A DNA stretch of 64,000 nucleotides from Aldehydirespirator sp965116665 (GCA_965116665.1 OZ220709.1:2480001-2544000), one strand, 5' to 3'; positions 33,771-42,669 are shown, counted from the first letter of the stretch. Numbers and translations are program-made. Notes: generated by a model from the sequence alone, not told the origin.

Positions 33771-35355
33771 CCTACCCGCTCGGCCTCTTGGAGCGTCCCT
33801 GGCTCGCGGGGCTTCGGGTTGGGGGGCAGTGGCGTTGATGTGCCTCGCCGTGCTGGTGTTGTGGCTCCCCGATCTCGACCTGCCCCTGGGCAACAGCGAC
33901 GACGGCCGGCTGGTGGCTCGCTCGGCCCTCCATGCCCGCAACTTCTGGGAGCTGGGACCGCTGGAGTCGGACCTCGGAGCCCGGGTTGACCCCTACGTGA
34001 GGCCCGGGTTCGGTGCGGAGCCCCGCAACGACCCCCCGGTGGCGGCCGTCACCTATGCGCACCACCCCCCGCTGCAGATCTTCGTAGCCGCCGCCTCAGT
34101 GGGACTGCTGGGCGACAGCCTCGCAGCAGTGCGGATCGCGGCCTTCTGCATGGGCGCGGCCACGATCGCGTTCATGGCTGCGCTGCTGCGCGCCTGCGGC
34201 CTGCGTTGGGGTCCGACGCTGCTGGCAGTGGCCGCCATGGCATCCACCGGCTTCTTCTACGTCTACGCGCGCATCGGTATCGGCTTCTCGCTGCTGGTCG
34301 CGGCCGCGGCGGCAGCCGCCTGGCATCGCCGGTCCGTCGATCCCCCGGCCTGGACCCTGGCAGCCACCGGAGCGTTGGCCGCGCTGGCCGCGCTGCAGTC
34401 GTGGATCGCCTTGGTGTCGGTCGGCCTGCTGGCCGTCTGGCTGTTTGCGGGCCACCTCCGCGACCGCCCGGCGGGTGGGCCGGCTCCGGCTGAACCGAAG
34501 CCCCGGCGATGGCTGGCCGCGGGATGGTCGCCGGCGTTGACCGCAGTGGTCGTAGGCACGGCTGCGGGCGCCGCGATCACCGCGGCATGGCTGCTGAACG
34601 CCACCGGCTGGAGCGAACTCACGGACCAGGTGTCGGTTCGGGCCGCCGGCGCGGCCGGCGGCCACCCGTTCGGCTTCGGCGAGTTCCTGTCCAGGCAGCG
34701 GCGGTTCGCGTCCGCGGAGCTGATGACGCCGCTGTGGCTGCAGATCCTGCTGGCGCCGGCGCTGGCAGCCGGTCTGATCGATCGCCGCACCCGCGTCCCG
34801 ACCGCCATCACGCTGGCGATGGCGGCCACGCTCACCTTCGGTTTCCGCCAGGGCGCCTGGACCCATCAGCTGTGGAACTTCCCGTGGCTGGCTCCGGTCA
34901 CGATCGGCCTGGCGTCGCTGCTGGATGCCGTCCGGCGGGTCGTTCCCGAACGGCTGCGCGTTCCGGGTGCGGCCGCGGCCGGGGCCGCGGTCGCGATCAC
35001 TCTGATTGCGGTGGTGACCGGCGGCACCCGGGACCGCTACCTCTCGGACCCGGCCATGCTCGGGGAGGCCCTCGAACAGGCCGCGGCCACGCCCGAGGCG
35101 CGCCGGGCCGAACTCGTCTGGATCGGTCCCGGACTTCCCACCCCCCGGTGGGCCTCGTACTACCTGGACATGCCTGCGTGGCCGCTCGACGAGAGCAGTC
35201 TGGACGAGCTGGCCGTCTCGGACCTGTTGGTCGTGAGGGCCAGCATGATCCCCGACTACCTCGGCAGCGATGCGGTGGACCAGCCGCTGGCCTCCGCCGG
35301 CGACTTCCGGGTGATCACGGCCGCGTCGCTGCCGGGACGGCCCGCCCGTCACTAG
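33760..35355 (+). CDS. GT-C family membrane glycosyltransferase
   Basis: A 531-residue multi-pass protein with about 10-12 membrane segments. After the first segment the GT-C acidic loop reads GNSDDGRLVARSALHARNFW. YAHHPPLQIFVAAASVGLLG resembles the conserved HPP-type motif of PMT_2/ArnT-like transferases. It likely uses a polyprenyl-phosphate sugar in the outer leaflet. The start is ATG 33760, within the second copy of the 17-base duplication. Confidence 0.75.
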   Translation: MNRSLPARPLGASLARGASGWGAVALMCLAVLVLWLPDLDLPLGNSDDGRLVARSALHARNFWELGPLESDLGARVDPYVRPGFGAEPRNDPPVAAVTYAHHPPLQIFVAAASVGLLGDSLAAVRIAAFCMGAATIAFMAALLRACGLRWGPTLLAVAAMASTGFFYVYARIGIGFSLLVAAAAAAAWHRRSVDPPAWTLAATGALAALAALQSWIALVSVGLLAVWLFAGHLRDRPAGGPAPAEPKPRRWLAAGWSPALTAVVVGTAAGAAITAAWLLNATGWSELTDQVSVRAAGAAGGHPFGFGEFLSRQRRFASAELMTPLWLQILLAPALAAGLIDRRTRVPTAITLAMAATLTFGFRQGAWTHQLWNFPWLAPVTIGLASLLDAVRRVVPERLRVPGAAAAGAAVAITLIAVVTGGTRDRYLSDPAMLGEALEQAAATPEARRAELVWIGPGLPTPRWASYYLDMPAWPLDESSLDELAVSDLLVVRASMIPDYLGSDAVDQPLASAGDFRVITAASLPGRPARH

Positions 35356-35390
35356 GACGGCCCTGGCGGGGCCGTAGGCTCGCGGGGCGT

Positions 35391-38384
35391 ATGGATCACC
35401 GCGGCGTGCCCCCGGCCCGAGTGCGGGGCAACAGTTGGCGCGACCTCGCGGCGCCGCCTGCGGAAGGCTTCGAGCCCCGCCTGCCGGTGTCGGTCGTCAT
35501 CGCGTACTACGAGGCGCCGGAGGCGTTGGATCTGACGCTGGCCGCCCTCGAAGGCCAGACCTACCCCCGAGACCTGTTCGAGGTGGTGATAGTCGATGAC
35601 GGCTCTCGGGTGCCGCTGGTCGCTCCCGAGGGCAGCCCCCTCGACATTCGGGTGCTGCATCAGGAGGACCGGGGCTTCGGGCTGGCCCGGTCCCGCAACA
35701 CCGGTGCCCGCGCCGCGGGCCACGAGATCCTGGTGTTCCTGGACTGCGACATGATGCCCGAGGCGGGCTGGCTGGCCGAGCACGCCCGCTGGCACCATGC
35801 CGCCAACGACGCTCTCACGCTGGGGTTCAGGGCCCACGTCGAAGTCGACGGGATCGACGCCGACGCCGTAAGGGCCCGGGCCGGCTCGCTGGCCGTGCTG
35901 TTCGCCGACCGCCCCAGCGACCGCCCGGCGTGGATCGAGTTCCACATGACCCGAACCCGGGAGCTCACCTCCGACGACGACGACCTGTTCCGGGTCGTCA
36001 CGGGCGGGAATCTGGGCATCTCCCGATCCTTCTTCGAGTCGGTGGGCGGCTACGACGAGACGTTCACGCAGTGGGGTGCCGAGGACACCGAGTTCGGGTA
36101 CCGGGCCTACACGATGGGCGGCCTGCTGGTACCGGCTCGGGACGCGCTGTGCTGGCACCAGGGAGCGGGCGCCGCGCCGAGCGAGGACGAGTCGGACAGC
36201 CTCAAGCTCCAGCAGGCCAAGATCTCGCAGCTGATCGCTCACCACAGCTTCCGCGAGACCGCCCCCGGGCGGAGCTTCGCCGTGCCCCAGTACGTGGTGA
36301 CGGTCGAAGCCGGCGATGCCGACGACCAGATGGGTACGGCCGAACAGGTGCTGGCCAACGGGATCCACGACCTTGTTGTGTGGATCGCGGAGCCCGATGC
36401 GGTCCGAAGACCCGAGCGGGAGAGAGTCCGCCGGCTGCTGGCCGGCGATCCGAGGGTGCGGTTCGGGCCTTCCGGCGGTGCGCCGTCGACGATCCCGGCG
36501 GCGTCATTCCACATCTCGGTTCCCGCCGGGGCCGCGGTGAGATCCACCGTGGTGGCCCGGCTGCGCCGGCAACTCGGCGATTCGGCGCGAGCCTCCATCA
36601 AGCTGCCCGACCGCATGGCGGCCGAGATAGTCCGGACGCGCGCTCTCAACCGGGCGGCCCGCAGCGGCATCGGTATCGACGAGCACGCCCTCGACCCCCG
36701 CCGGCGTCTCAGACCCACACGATTCTCAGCCCTCCGCAAGCTGGGCCGCGTGGTCGCTCACATGTTCACCGAGGGTCGACGGATCCGCAGCCTCCGCGAG
36801 GCCCGCGACCTCGCGGGCTGGTTCCTGTCGTGGTTGGGGCGGGCCGCGGAGTGGAGACTCCGTCGAGTGCTCCGTTGGCTGTACTGGACGACGCGGCGCC
36901 TGCATCGCGCTCTCAAGCGGCTGGCGCGCCGGCTGTACTGGCAGCTACGCCGGCTGCTCCAGGCCGCCCACCGGCTGCTCCGAAGGTCCGCGGGATTGGC
37001 ATGGACCGACCGCAGCGGCGACGACGCAGTGGCCGCGGCCCAGTACCGGCTGGGTCCGGAGATCGCCGCACGGGGTCCCCGAGCGGAGGCGGTGCTGGCT
37101 GCCTCGGGCCGCGTCGGCTCAACCGTCGGGGAACTCACCGAAGCAGTGATCGTGGATACGCCGGAGATGGCCGAAGACATCGCAGCCGGCACCGGGATCG
37201 GCATCTCGGTGCTGTCGCAGACGGATCCTCGTGCCTCCGTCGCCGCCTTCGATGCTGAGAGCATCAACCCGGTGGGCTGGACCCCCGATCACCGCGGCCA
37301 TGCCGTCGCGCTCGGAACGCCCGACCACCTGCCCCAACAGAAGCGAGCCCGCCGGAGTGTCAGCATCGAGGCCCGTTCGGTGTGCCGGCGGGCCCACCAT
37401 GTGCTCGACACGGCCGCCTTCCACACCGACGCCCTGGCCAGGGCGGGCGCGCTGGCCGCGCTGGCCGCCGCCGGCGCGGTGGTTCACATCGCCGACAAGG
37501 ACGCCGAACTGCACCACCGCCTGGGCTCGGAGCTCTACGGCCTCATGGCCGACGAGTCCACCCTGACCGCCGACGAGCATCAGCGGGAGGCCTTGAGCGT
37601 CGCTATGCGCCGCAGCGCGCTGCGGGACCACTCGCTGCGGGCCCGTGTCCGCCAGTTGCTGGCCCCGACCGGCTTCTGCGGCCCGCCGCTGCCGGCCGTC
37701 TCGATCCTGCTCGCCACTAGGCGCCCCGATCGGGTGGCCGCGGCCATCGACGCGGTGGCAGGCCAGACCTACCCCTGCCTCGAGCTGGTGCTGGCGCTCC
37801 ACGGTGAAGGATTCGACCGCGCTGGTATCGACCTCCGGTTGCGCGGCCTGGACCATCCCTCCCGGGTTGTCGAGGCGCCCGGGCACCTCCCGCTGGGAGC
37901 GGTGCTCAACGCGGCCTCCGACGAGTCCTCAGGATCGCTTCTGACCAAGTTCGACGACGACGACCTGTACGGGCCCGAGCACGTGTGGGACCTCGTCCTC
38001 GCCCACGAGTACTCCCGGGCCGGTCTGGTGGGCAAGGGCGCGGAGTTCGTCTACCTCGAGGGCTCCGACGTCACGCTGCACCGCTGGAGAGGTGCGGGCG
38101 AGCGCTACATCACCACCCAGAGCATCGCCGGCGGCGCGCTGATGATCAGCAGACACTGCTTCGATGCGGTGCTGGGCTGGCGGCCGATACCTCGAAGCGT
38201 CGACCAGGCCATCATCGCCGATGTGGTTGCTGCCGGTCACCGGGTCTACCGCACCCACGGGATGGGCTACGTGCTGGTTCGCCACGGCGAGGGGCACACC
38301 TGGCAAGCCGACGACGAGTACTTCCTTGCTCAGGCAAACGAGACCCGGACCGGCTGCGACCTCGCCTTCGCCGGCGTCGCCTGA
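35391..38384 (+). CDS. Large bifunctional GT2 glycosyltransferase
   Basis: A 997-residue protein with two GT-A domains. Domain 1 (about 25-280) has RLPVSVVIAYYEAPEALDLT, EVVIVDDGSRVPLV, EILVFLDCDMMPEAGWLAEH and GAEDTEFGYRAYTMGG, close to chondroitin-polymerase-type N-terminal domains. Residues about 460-538 are extremely Arg/Leu/Trp-rich and helical, likely lying on the membrane. After a less clear middle section, domain 2 (about 760-990) has PAVSILLATRRPDRVAAAID, SLLTKFDDDDLYGPEHV and SVDQAIIADVVAAGH. It may build a two-sugar repeat in one polypeptide; substrates unknown. ATG 35391 was chosen; the frame upstream is a shadow of the previous gene. Confidence 0.82.
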   Translation: MDHRGVPPARVRGNSWRDLAAPPAEGFEPRLPVSVVIAYYEAPEALDLTLAALEGQTYPRDLFEVVIVDDGSRVPLVAPEGSPLDIRVLHQEDRGFGLARSRNTGARAAGHEILVFLDCDMMPEAGWLAEHARWHHAANDALTLGFRAHVEVDGIDADAVRARAGSLAVLFADRPSDRPAWIEFHMTRTRELTSDDDDLFRVVTGGNLGISRSFFESVGGYDETFTQWGAEDTEFGYRAYTMGGLLVPARDALCWHQGAGAAPSEDESDSLKLQQAKISQLIAHHSFRETAPGRSFAVPQYVVTVEAGDADDQMGTAEQVLANGIHDLVVWIAEPDAVRRPERERVRRLLAGDPRVRFGPSGGAPSTIPAASFHISVPAGAAVRSTVVARLRRQLGDSARASIKLPDRMAAEIVRTRALNRAARSGIGIDEHALDPRRRLRPTRFSALRKLGRVVAHMFTEGRRIRSLREARDLAGWFLSWLGRAAEWRLRRVLRWLYWTTRRLHRALKRLARRLYWQLRRLLQAAHRLLRRSAGLAWTDRSGDDAVAAAQYRLGPEIAARGPRAEAVLAASGRVGSTVGELTEAVIVDTPEMAEDIAAGTGIGISVLSQTDPRASVAAFDAESINPVGWTPDHRGHAVALGTPDHLPQQKRARRSVSIEARSVCRRAHHVLDTAAFHTDALARAGALAALAAAGAVVHIADKDAELHHRLGSELYGLMADESTLTADEHQREALSVAMRRSALRDHSLRARVRQLLAPTGFCGPPLPAVSILLATRRPDRVAAAIDAVAGQTYPCLELVLALHGEGFDRAGIDLRLRGLDHPSRVVEAPGHLPLGAVLNAASDESSGSLLTKFDDDDLYGPEHVWDLVLAHEYSRAGLVGKGAEFVYLEGSDVTLHRWRGAGERYITTQSIAGGALMISRHCFDAVLGWRPIPRSVDQAIIADVVAAGHRVYRTHGMGYVLVRHGEGHTWQADDEYFLAQANETRTGCDLAFAGVA

Positions 38385-38408
38385 GGGCCGGACCGGGTGG
38401 GCCTCAGG
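38380..38408. terminator. Possible bidirectional terminator
   Basis: CCTGAGG (38380-38386) and CCTCAGG (38402-38408) form a 7-base-pair stem over the stop codons of the convergent GT2 and flippase genes. No T-run follows on either side, so the terminator role is tentative. Confidence 0.35.
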
Positions 38409-39741
38409 CCTCCCGGCGGTGGGCGGCGTACTCGAGGCGGAGCAGCCCGCCCGCCACCAGTGAGCCGGCCAGCACTGCGGCCACCAGCGCCAACTCCACC
38501 CGCAGGAACGGCTCCAGGTCGAGATTGGCCGTGACCGCGAAGGCGGCGATCCCCGCAACCCATCCTGCCACTGCCAGCCGGGTGTGACCCAGCGCGACCA
38601 GTCCCAGCGTCAGCGACAGCATCAGCATCAGACCCCCGCCGCTGGCCGCCAGCAACGCCATGTCCGTGCGGCCGAGTTCGTCGCCGAACACGATCCGCAC
38701 GGCCAGAGGTCCGATGGCCGCGGCCGCCACGGTCGTGGCCGCCGCGGCGGCACCCACCGCGGCCACGATCTTGATCTGCATGTTGCGGAACCCCACCAGA
38801 TCGCCCTGGCCGGCCAGGGTGGCCAGGCTGGGCAGCAGGCTCGCCTTCACCGCCTGGAAGAAGAACAGCGGGATCCGGGCGATGAGCATGCCGTTGAGGA
38901 AGACGCCGGGAGCCTCGGGGCCCAGCTCGTCGCCTCCCGCGATGTCCACCGCCACCGGCCCGACGTTGAGGATGAACGCCTCGCCGATGCTGGCGATCAG
39001 CAGGAATCCCATGGCCGGTGTGAGTTCCCGGTACGAGGCCGGTGGTCCCGGTCTGACGAAGGGCCGGCGGCCGGCGGCCACCACCGCCGCGGCGACCAGC
39101 GCGAAGGCGATGGCCAGGCCGTAGGCGCCCACCGCGGCCACCCCGGCCACGGCCAGGCCCACGGCCACGGCCATGCGGGTCCCTCCCTCGACCACGAAGT
39201 ACCAGGCGTACCGGTCGAAGAGGTGGCGCCCGCCGAGGATGCCCCGCACCAGCTGGGTGCCGGCGAAGGCCCCGAGGGCCAGCACGAGGGCCAGGAGCAG
39301 CTCGAGCCGGTCGTCGAGCAGGCTGTCGAGTCCCAGCGGCCAGGCCACCAGCAGCCCGGCCGCGACCAGCATGAACTGGGCGGCACCGAGGACTCCGGCC
39401 CGGCGCAGCACCGGAGCGCTTCCCACTCCCCGGCTGGCCCGATCCGCGGTGGCCCGTGACACCTCCTGCTCCAGGGGCTGGAACAGGCCGAAGCCGCCGA
39501 TGTTGACGAGGGCCCACAGTACGGCCAAGCCTCCGTAGCCCTCGTCGCCCAGGGCATGCCCGGCTACGACAAGGTACCCGTAGGTCGTGAGCCCGTTGAC
39601 CACGAGCCCCCAGAAGATCCCCGAGGTGCCGAGGGGCAGCAGGTTCACAATGCGCGCCCGGAGATCCTTCAAAAACTGTCCGATGGCGCTGTCCTTTGCT
39701 CCGCTGTTGTTCGCTTCGCTCACGGGGCCGCTGGGGGCCAC
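38404..39741 (-). CDS. Wzx-like polysaccharide flippase
   Basis: A 445-residue protein with about 12 hydrophobic segments and the MATE/Wzx pattern. LPLGTSGIFWGLVVNGLTTY opens the first segment, and FGLFQPLEQEVSRATADRA fits the second helix region. It is expected to flip undecaprenyl-linked repeat units. The first 17-20 residues (VAPSGPVSEANNSGAKDS) are encoded by a copy of a dispersed REP-like repeat. The annotated GTG 39741 or GTG 39723 may therefore be recent additions to an older start further in. Confidence 0.78.
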   Translation of the reverse strand: MAPSGPVSEANNSGAKDSAIGQFLKDLRARIVNLLPLGTSGIFWGLVVNGLTTYGYLVVAGHALGDEGYGGLAVLWALVNIGGFGLFQPLEQEVSRATADRASRGVGSAPVLRRAGVLGAAQFMLVAAGLLVAWPLGLDSLLDDRLELLLALVLALGAFAGTQLVRGILGGRHLFDRYAWYFVVEGGTRMAVAVGLAVAGVAAVGAYGLAIAFALVAAAVVAAGRRPFVRPGPPASYRELTPAMGFLLIASIGEAFILNVGPVAVDIAGGDELGPEAPGVFLNGMLIARIPLFFFQAVKASLLPSLATLAGQGDLVGFRNMQIKIVAAVGAAAAATTVAAAAIGPLAVRIVFGDELGRTDMALLAASGGGLMLMLSLTLGLVALGHTRLAVAGWVAGIAAFAVTANLDLEPFLRVELALVAAVLAGSLVAGGLLRLEYAAHRREA

Positions 39742-39750
39742 GGCCTCGCC
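39701..39750. repeat. REP-like dispersed repeat, copy A
   Basis: Shares the 19-base core TGTTCGCTNCGCTCACGGG with copies at about 40984 and 60921 (reverse). Next to the core is an inverted GGCCG...CGGCC pair. This copy covers the 5' end of the flippase gene. Confidence 0.7.
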
Positions 39751-39810
39751 AACGCTCGGCGTAGCGGCGGCAGACCTCCCGGAGTCTAGGAGGCGGCGGG
39801 GCCGCCGGAG

Positions 39811-40977
39811 CTAGCTCTGCGAGACGGTCGGCATGCAGAGGCCGTCGAGTTCCCCGACCTGGATGCGGTCGCGGTTGTCGTAGGTGACCTCGTTGGATGG
39901 GTCGACCCGCAGCTTGAACTCGCGGAAGCTCATCTCCAGTGCATCGAAGGCCACCAGACGGCCCCGCAGCGAGTCCCCGACGCCGAGGATCAGCTTGAGG
40001 GCCTCCAGGGCCTGCACACTTCCGACGATGCCGGGCAGCACGCCCAGAACCCCGGCCTCGGCGCAGCTCGGAGCCATCTCCGGCGGCGGCGGCTCGGGCA
40101 GCATGTCGCGGTAGGTGGGCCCGTTGCGTGGATCGAACACCGTGATCTGACCCTCGAAGCGGAAGATCGACCCGTGCACCACCGGTATGCCGAGTTTCAC
40201 CGAGGCGTCGTTGAGCAGGTAGCGGCTCGGGAAGTTGTCGGCCCCGTCCACGACCACGTCGTAGCCCTCGAGGATCTCCATGATGTTGTCGGCTCCCAGC
40301 CGGGTGTCGTAGGTGACCACGTTGACGTCGGGGTTCAGCGCGGTCAGCGTCTTCTTGGCCGAGTCCACCTTGCGGTCCCCCACCCGGTCGACGTTGTGGA
40401 GGATCTGGCGCTGCAGGTTGGACTCGTCCACCACGTCCATGTCGATGACGCCGATGGTGCCCACACCCGCGGCGGCCAGGTACAGCGCCGCCGGGGAGCC
40501 GAGCCCGCCCGCGCCGAGCAGCAGGACCTTGGCGTCGAGCAGCTTGAGCTGCCCCTCCTCGCCCACCTCCGGCACCAGCAGGTGGCGCTGGTAGCGGTTG
40601 CGCTGGTCCGGGGTCAGGGTCCGGGGACGCTCCCAGGCCCGGCACTCGTCCTTCCACTTGTTGAAGCCGCCGTCCATGGACACGACGTCGGTGTAGCCCA
40701 TCTGCTCGAGAGTGACCGCCGCGAATGCGGAGCGCACGCCGCCGGCGCACATGGCCACCACCGGGGTGGACCGGTCTGCGATCCGGTTCTCGATGCTCGA
40801 CTCGAGCTGGCCCCGGGGGATGTGCACCGACCCGGCGATGGCGCCCTGCTCGTACTCGTCGGGCTCGCGCACGTCCAGGAGGATCCAACCCTCGGCCAGC
40901 AGCTGCTCGCCGGCCGCGGTGTCGACCTCGCGGATCTCGGACTTCGCCTGCTGAAGCAGTTCTCTGAAACTCGCCAT
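39811..40977 (-). CDS. moeZ: MoeZ/ThiF-like adenylyltransferase with N-terminal rhodanese
   Basis: Predicted to activate and thiolate a sulfur-carrier protein for molybdopterin, thiamine or cysteine synthesis. The 388-residue protein has a rhodanese domain first (about 10-110; catalytic Cys in VVAMCAGGVRS). An E1-like ThiF/MoeB domain follows (about 120-388): RYQRHLLVPEVGEEGQLKLL, VLLLGAGGLGSPAALYLAAA, DESNLQRQIL and DGADNFPSRYLLND, with SCAEAGVLGVLPGIVGS supplying the late Cys. Classical MoeZ has the rhodanese domain at the C-terminus, so the order here is reversed. ATG 40977 has an upstream AGGAG that lies inside a REP-like repeat copy. Confidence 0.88.
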   Translation of the reverse strand: MASFRELLQQAKSEIREVDTAAGEQLLAEGWILLDVREPDEYEQGAIAGSVHIPRGQLESSIENRIADRSTPVVAMCAGGVRSAFAAVTLEQMGYTDVVSMDGGFNKWKDECRAWERPRTLTPDQRNRYQRHLLVPEVGEEGQLKLLDAKVLLLGAGGLGSPAALYLAAAGVGTIGVIDMDVVDESNLQRQILHNVDRVGDRKVDSAKKTLTALNPDVNVVTYDTRLGADNIMEILEGYDVVVDGADNFPSRYLLNDASVKLGIPVVHGSIFRFEGQITVFDPRNGPTYRDMLPEPPPPEMAPSCAEAGVLGVLPGIVGSVQALEALKLILGVGDSLRGRLVAFDALEMSFREFKLRVDPSNEVTYDNRDRIQVGELDGLCMPTVSQS

Positions 40978-40983
40978 TGATAC

Positions 40984-41020
40984 CCGCTCCTGTTCGCTCC
41001 GCTCACGGGCCCCGGCCTCG
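40984..41020. repeat. REP-like dispersed repeat, copy B
   Basis: Second copy of the TGTTCGCTNCGCTCACGGG core with a shortened GGCC palindrome. Its minus-strand 3' end provides the CAGGAG Shine-Dalgarno sequence for the moeZ-like gene. Confidence 0.7.
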
Positions 41021-41039
41021 CAAGCTCGGCCTCTGGGCC

Positions 41040-41067
41040 TAAATCCTACCTGTCTTGTCAGGATTTA
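41040..41067 (-). terminator. Hairpin after the Sir2 gene
   Basis: TAAATCCT and AGGATTTA form a perfect 8-base inverted repeat with a 12-base loop, including the stop codon of the sir2-like gene. There is no T-run, so it may be a weak terminator or mRNA 3' end stabiliser. Confidence 0.5.
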
Positions 41068-41847
41068 GCCACCCGAGCCGTCCATACGGCAGATCATGGG
41101 CAGGACATCACTGATGGAGGCGTTGACCAGTACGTCGGCCAGGGAGTCGAACTCGGTGGGCTCGCCGTTCACGATCACCAGCCGGGCCCCGGAGTGCACC
41201 GCGATCACCGCCGTCCGGTTGATGGGCGACACCGCCAGCGTGGTCCCCACCGCCAGGAACAGATCACATTCGGTCGAGGCCCGCTCGGCCCGGTCCAGGT
41301 CAACCGGGTTGAGGCTCTGCCCGAACGACACGGTGGCCGCCTTGAGGATCCAGCCGCACTCCGGGCACCCGGGGTCATCCTCGCCGGCCCTCACCCTCTC
41401 CAGGGCCACCTCGATGTCGTCGCGGTAGTCGCAGGCCAGGCACTGCACCTTGCGGGTGGTGCCGTGGATCTCCACCACACGCTCGGGGTCGCTGCCGGCC
41501 CGCTGGTGGAGTTCGTCCACGTTCTGGGTGATGAGCAGGTGGAGCTTGCCCCGCTCCTCCAGATGCACGAGCGCCTCATGTCCCCGGTTGGGCTCGACAT
41601 CGCCCCACAGCGCGCCCGAGGCCCGGCGGGCCCAGTTGCTGCGGCGGACCTCGGGGTCCGAGACGTAGACATTGATGTTGGAGGCCCGCTCGGCCGCGGG
41701 GTCCCGCGTCCAAAGGCCCTTGGGCCCCCGGAAGTCCGGCAGGCCGCTGTCGGTGGAGATGCCCGCACCGGTGAGCACGGTCACCCGTTCGGCGGCGTCC
41801 ACCAGCCGGCGGGCCGCGACCGCCGCGTCGGCGGCACCGGTGAGCAT
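41065..41847 (-). CDS. cobB: NAD-dependent protein deacylase (Sir2)
   Basis: A 260-residue sirtuin. Motifs in order: VTVLTGAGISTDSGLPDFRG with LWT, the TQNVDELHQRAGS block, the catalytic His in VEIHGTTRKVQC, a zinc site from CLAC and CPEC, VSFGQSL, and FLAVGTTLAVSPI. It removes acyl groups from lysines using NAD+, for example regulating acyl-CoA synthetases. All catalytic residues I can check are present. It is a single gene between the moeZ-like gene and a divergent AT-rich promoter region. Confidence 0.93.
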   Translation of the reverse strand: MLTGAADAAVAARRLVDAAERVTVLTGAGISTDSGLPDFRGPKGLWTRDPAAERASNINVYVSDPEVRRSNWARRASGALWGDVEPNRGHEALVHLEERGKLHLLITQNVDELHQRAGSDPERVVEIHGTTRKVQCLACDYRDDIEVALERVRAGEDDPGCPECGWILKAATVSFGQSLNPVDLDRAERASTECDLFLAVGTTLAVSPINRTAVIAVHSGARLVIVNGEPTEFDSLADVLVNASISDVLPMICRMDGSGG

Positions 41848-41942
41848 CGAGCCAGCGTAGCGCCAGGGGTGGGGCCGGCTTGGCTCGTCGCCATTGGAGG
41901 CGCAAGACAGATACAGCAGCAGAATCGTATTTCAATTTCAGT

Positions 41943-41973
41943 TTGACTTACTGTAACTAAAAATCAATACTAT
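41943..41973 (+). promoter_or_regulatory. Probable sigma-70-type promoter in an AT-rich spacer
   Basis: TTGACT at 41943-41948 with AATACT at 41966-41971 (17-base spacing) or TACTAT at 41968-41973 (19-base spacing). It lies in a stretch (about 41925-42000) much richer in A+T than anything around it. It points toward the gene at 42043. An imperfect CAGT...ACTG inverted repeat overlaps the -35 element. Confidence 0.55.
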
Positions 41974-42042
41974 TTCAGCAATACTTCCCCCTTCAGTTGC
42001 AACATTCGGCGCTCGCGCGCGCTCTACTTCGGAGAGACTCCC

Positions 42043-42669
42043 ATGACCATCACCAGCAAGCACCCTGCGACCATCATCGAGGCCGACGTGGTCACGCTCA
42101 TTCCCTGGACGGACCACCGCAAGGACGTGTTCGGTCACGACCTCAGGTCGGCCTACGTCGAGCAGTTCTGGCTGCCGACGCTCGGGCCCTCCACCACCTG
42201 GTTCCTGCGGCATTGCGCGGCCGTGCTCGAAGACGCCGACGATGTGGCGGTCAACCTGCGAGAGACGGCCTGCGCGCTGGGCATCGGCTTCGAGGGCGGC
42301 TCCCGGAGCGCGATGGTCAAGACCGTCGCTCGCGCCTGCCGCTTCCGGGCGGCCCGAGCCGTGGGCTCCACGACGCTGGCCGTGCGCCTGCGCCTGCCTC
42401 AGCTCAGCCATCGCCAGCTGCAGCGCCTGCCTGCGTCGCTCCAGCAGCGCCACGGGGAATACGTCGCCACCGGCGGAGGGACCGACGGCGTCAGGGAGCA
42501 GCTGCTGCGGGCCCGGCGGCTGGCCCTGGGTCTGGTGGAGTGCGGCGACACCCTCAGCGAGGCCGAGCGGCAGCTGAACCGGCTCAGGTTCCATCCAGCC
42601 ATCGCGGCCGACGCCGTCCGCTGGGCATGGAGCCTCCATCACGGCCGGGTACCCCCCGAGGCGGCCTGA
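42043..42669 (+). CDS. Conserved hypothetical protein, about 208 residues
   Basis: I do not recognise a named family. The product is soluble, with IIEADVVTLIPWTDHRKDVFG and SAYVEQFWLPTLGPSTTWFL near the N-terminus. A basic helix-rich centre follows (GGSRSAMVKTVARACRFRAA), with RLRLPQLSHRQLQRLPASLQ further on. The centre and the LSHRQLQRLP stretch have a helix-turn-helix feel, so DNA binding is possible but unproven. It has its own clear AT-rich promoter and a GGAGAGA ribosome-binding site about 10 bases before the ATG. Confidence 0.6.
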   Translation: MTITSKHPATIIEADVVTLIPWTDHRKDVFGHDLRSAYVEQFWLPTLGPSTTWFLRHCAAVLEDADDVAVNLRETACALGIGFEGGSRSAMVKTVARACRFRAARAVGSTTLAVRLRLPQLSHRQLQRLPASLQQRHGEYVATGGGTDGVREQLLRARRLALGLVECGDTLSEAERQLNRLRFHPAIAADAVRWAWSLHHGRVPPEAA

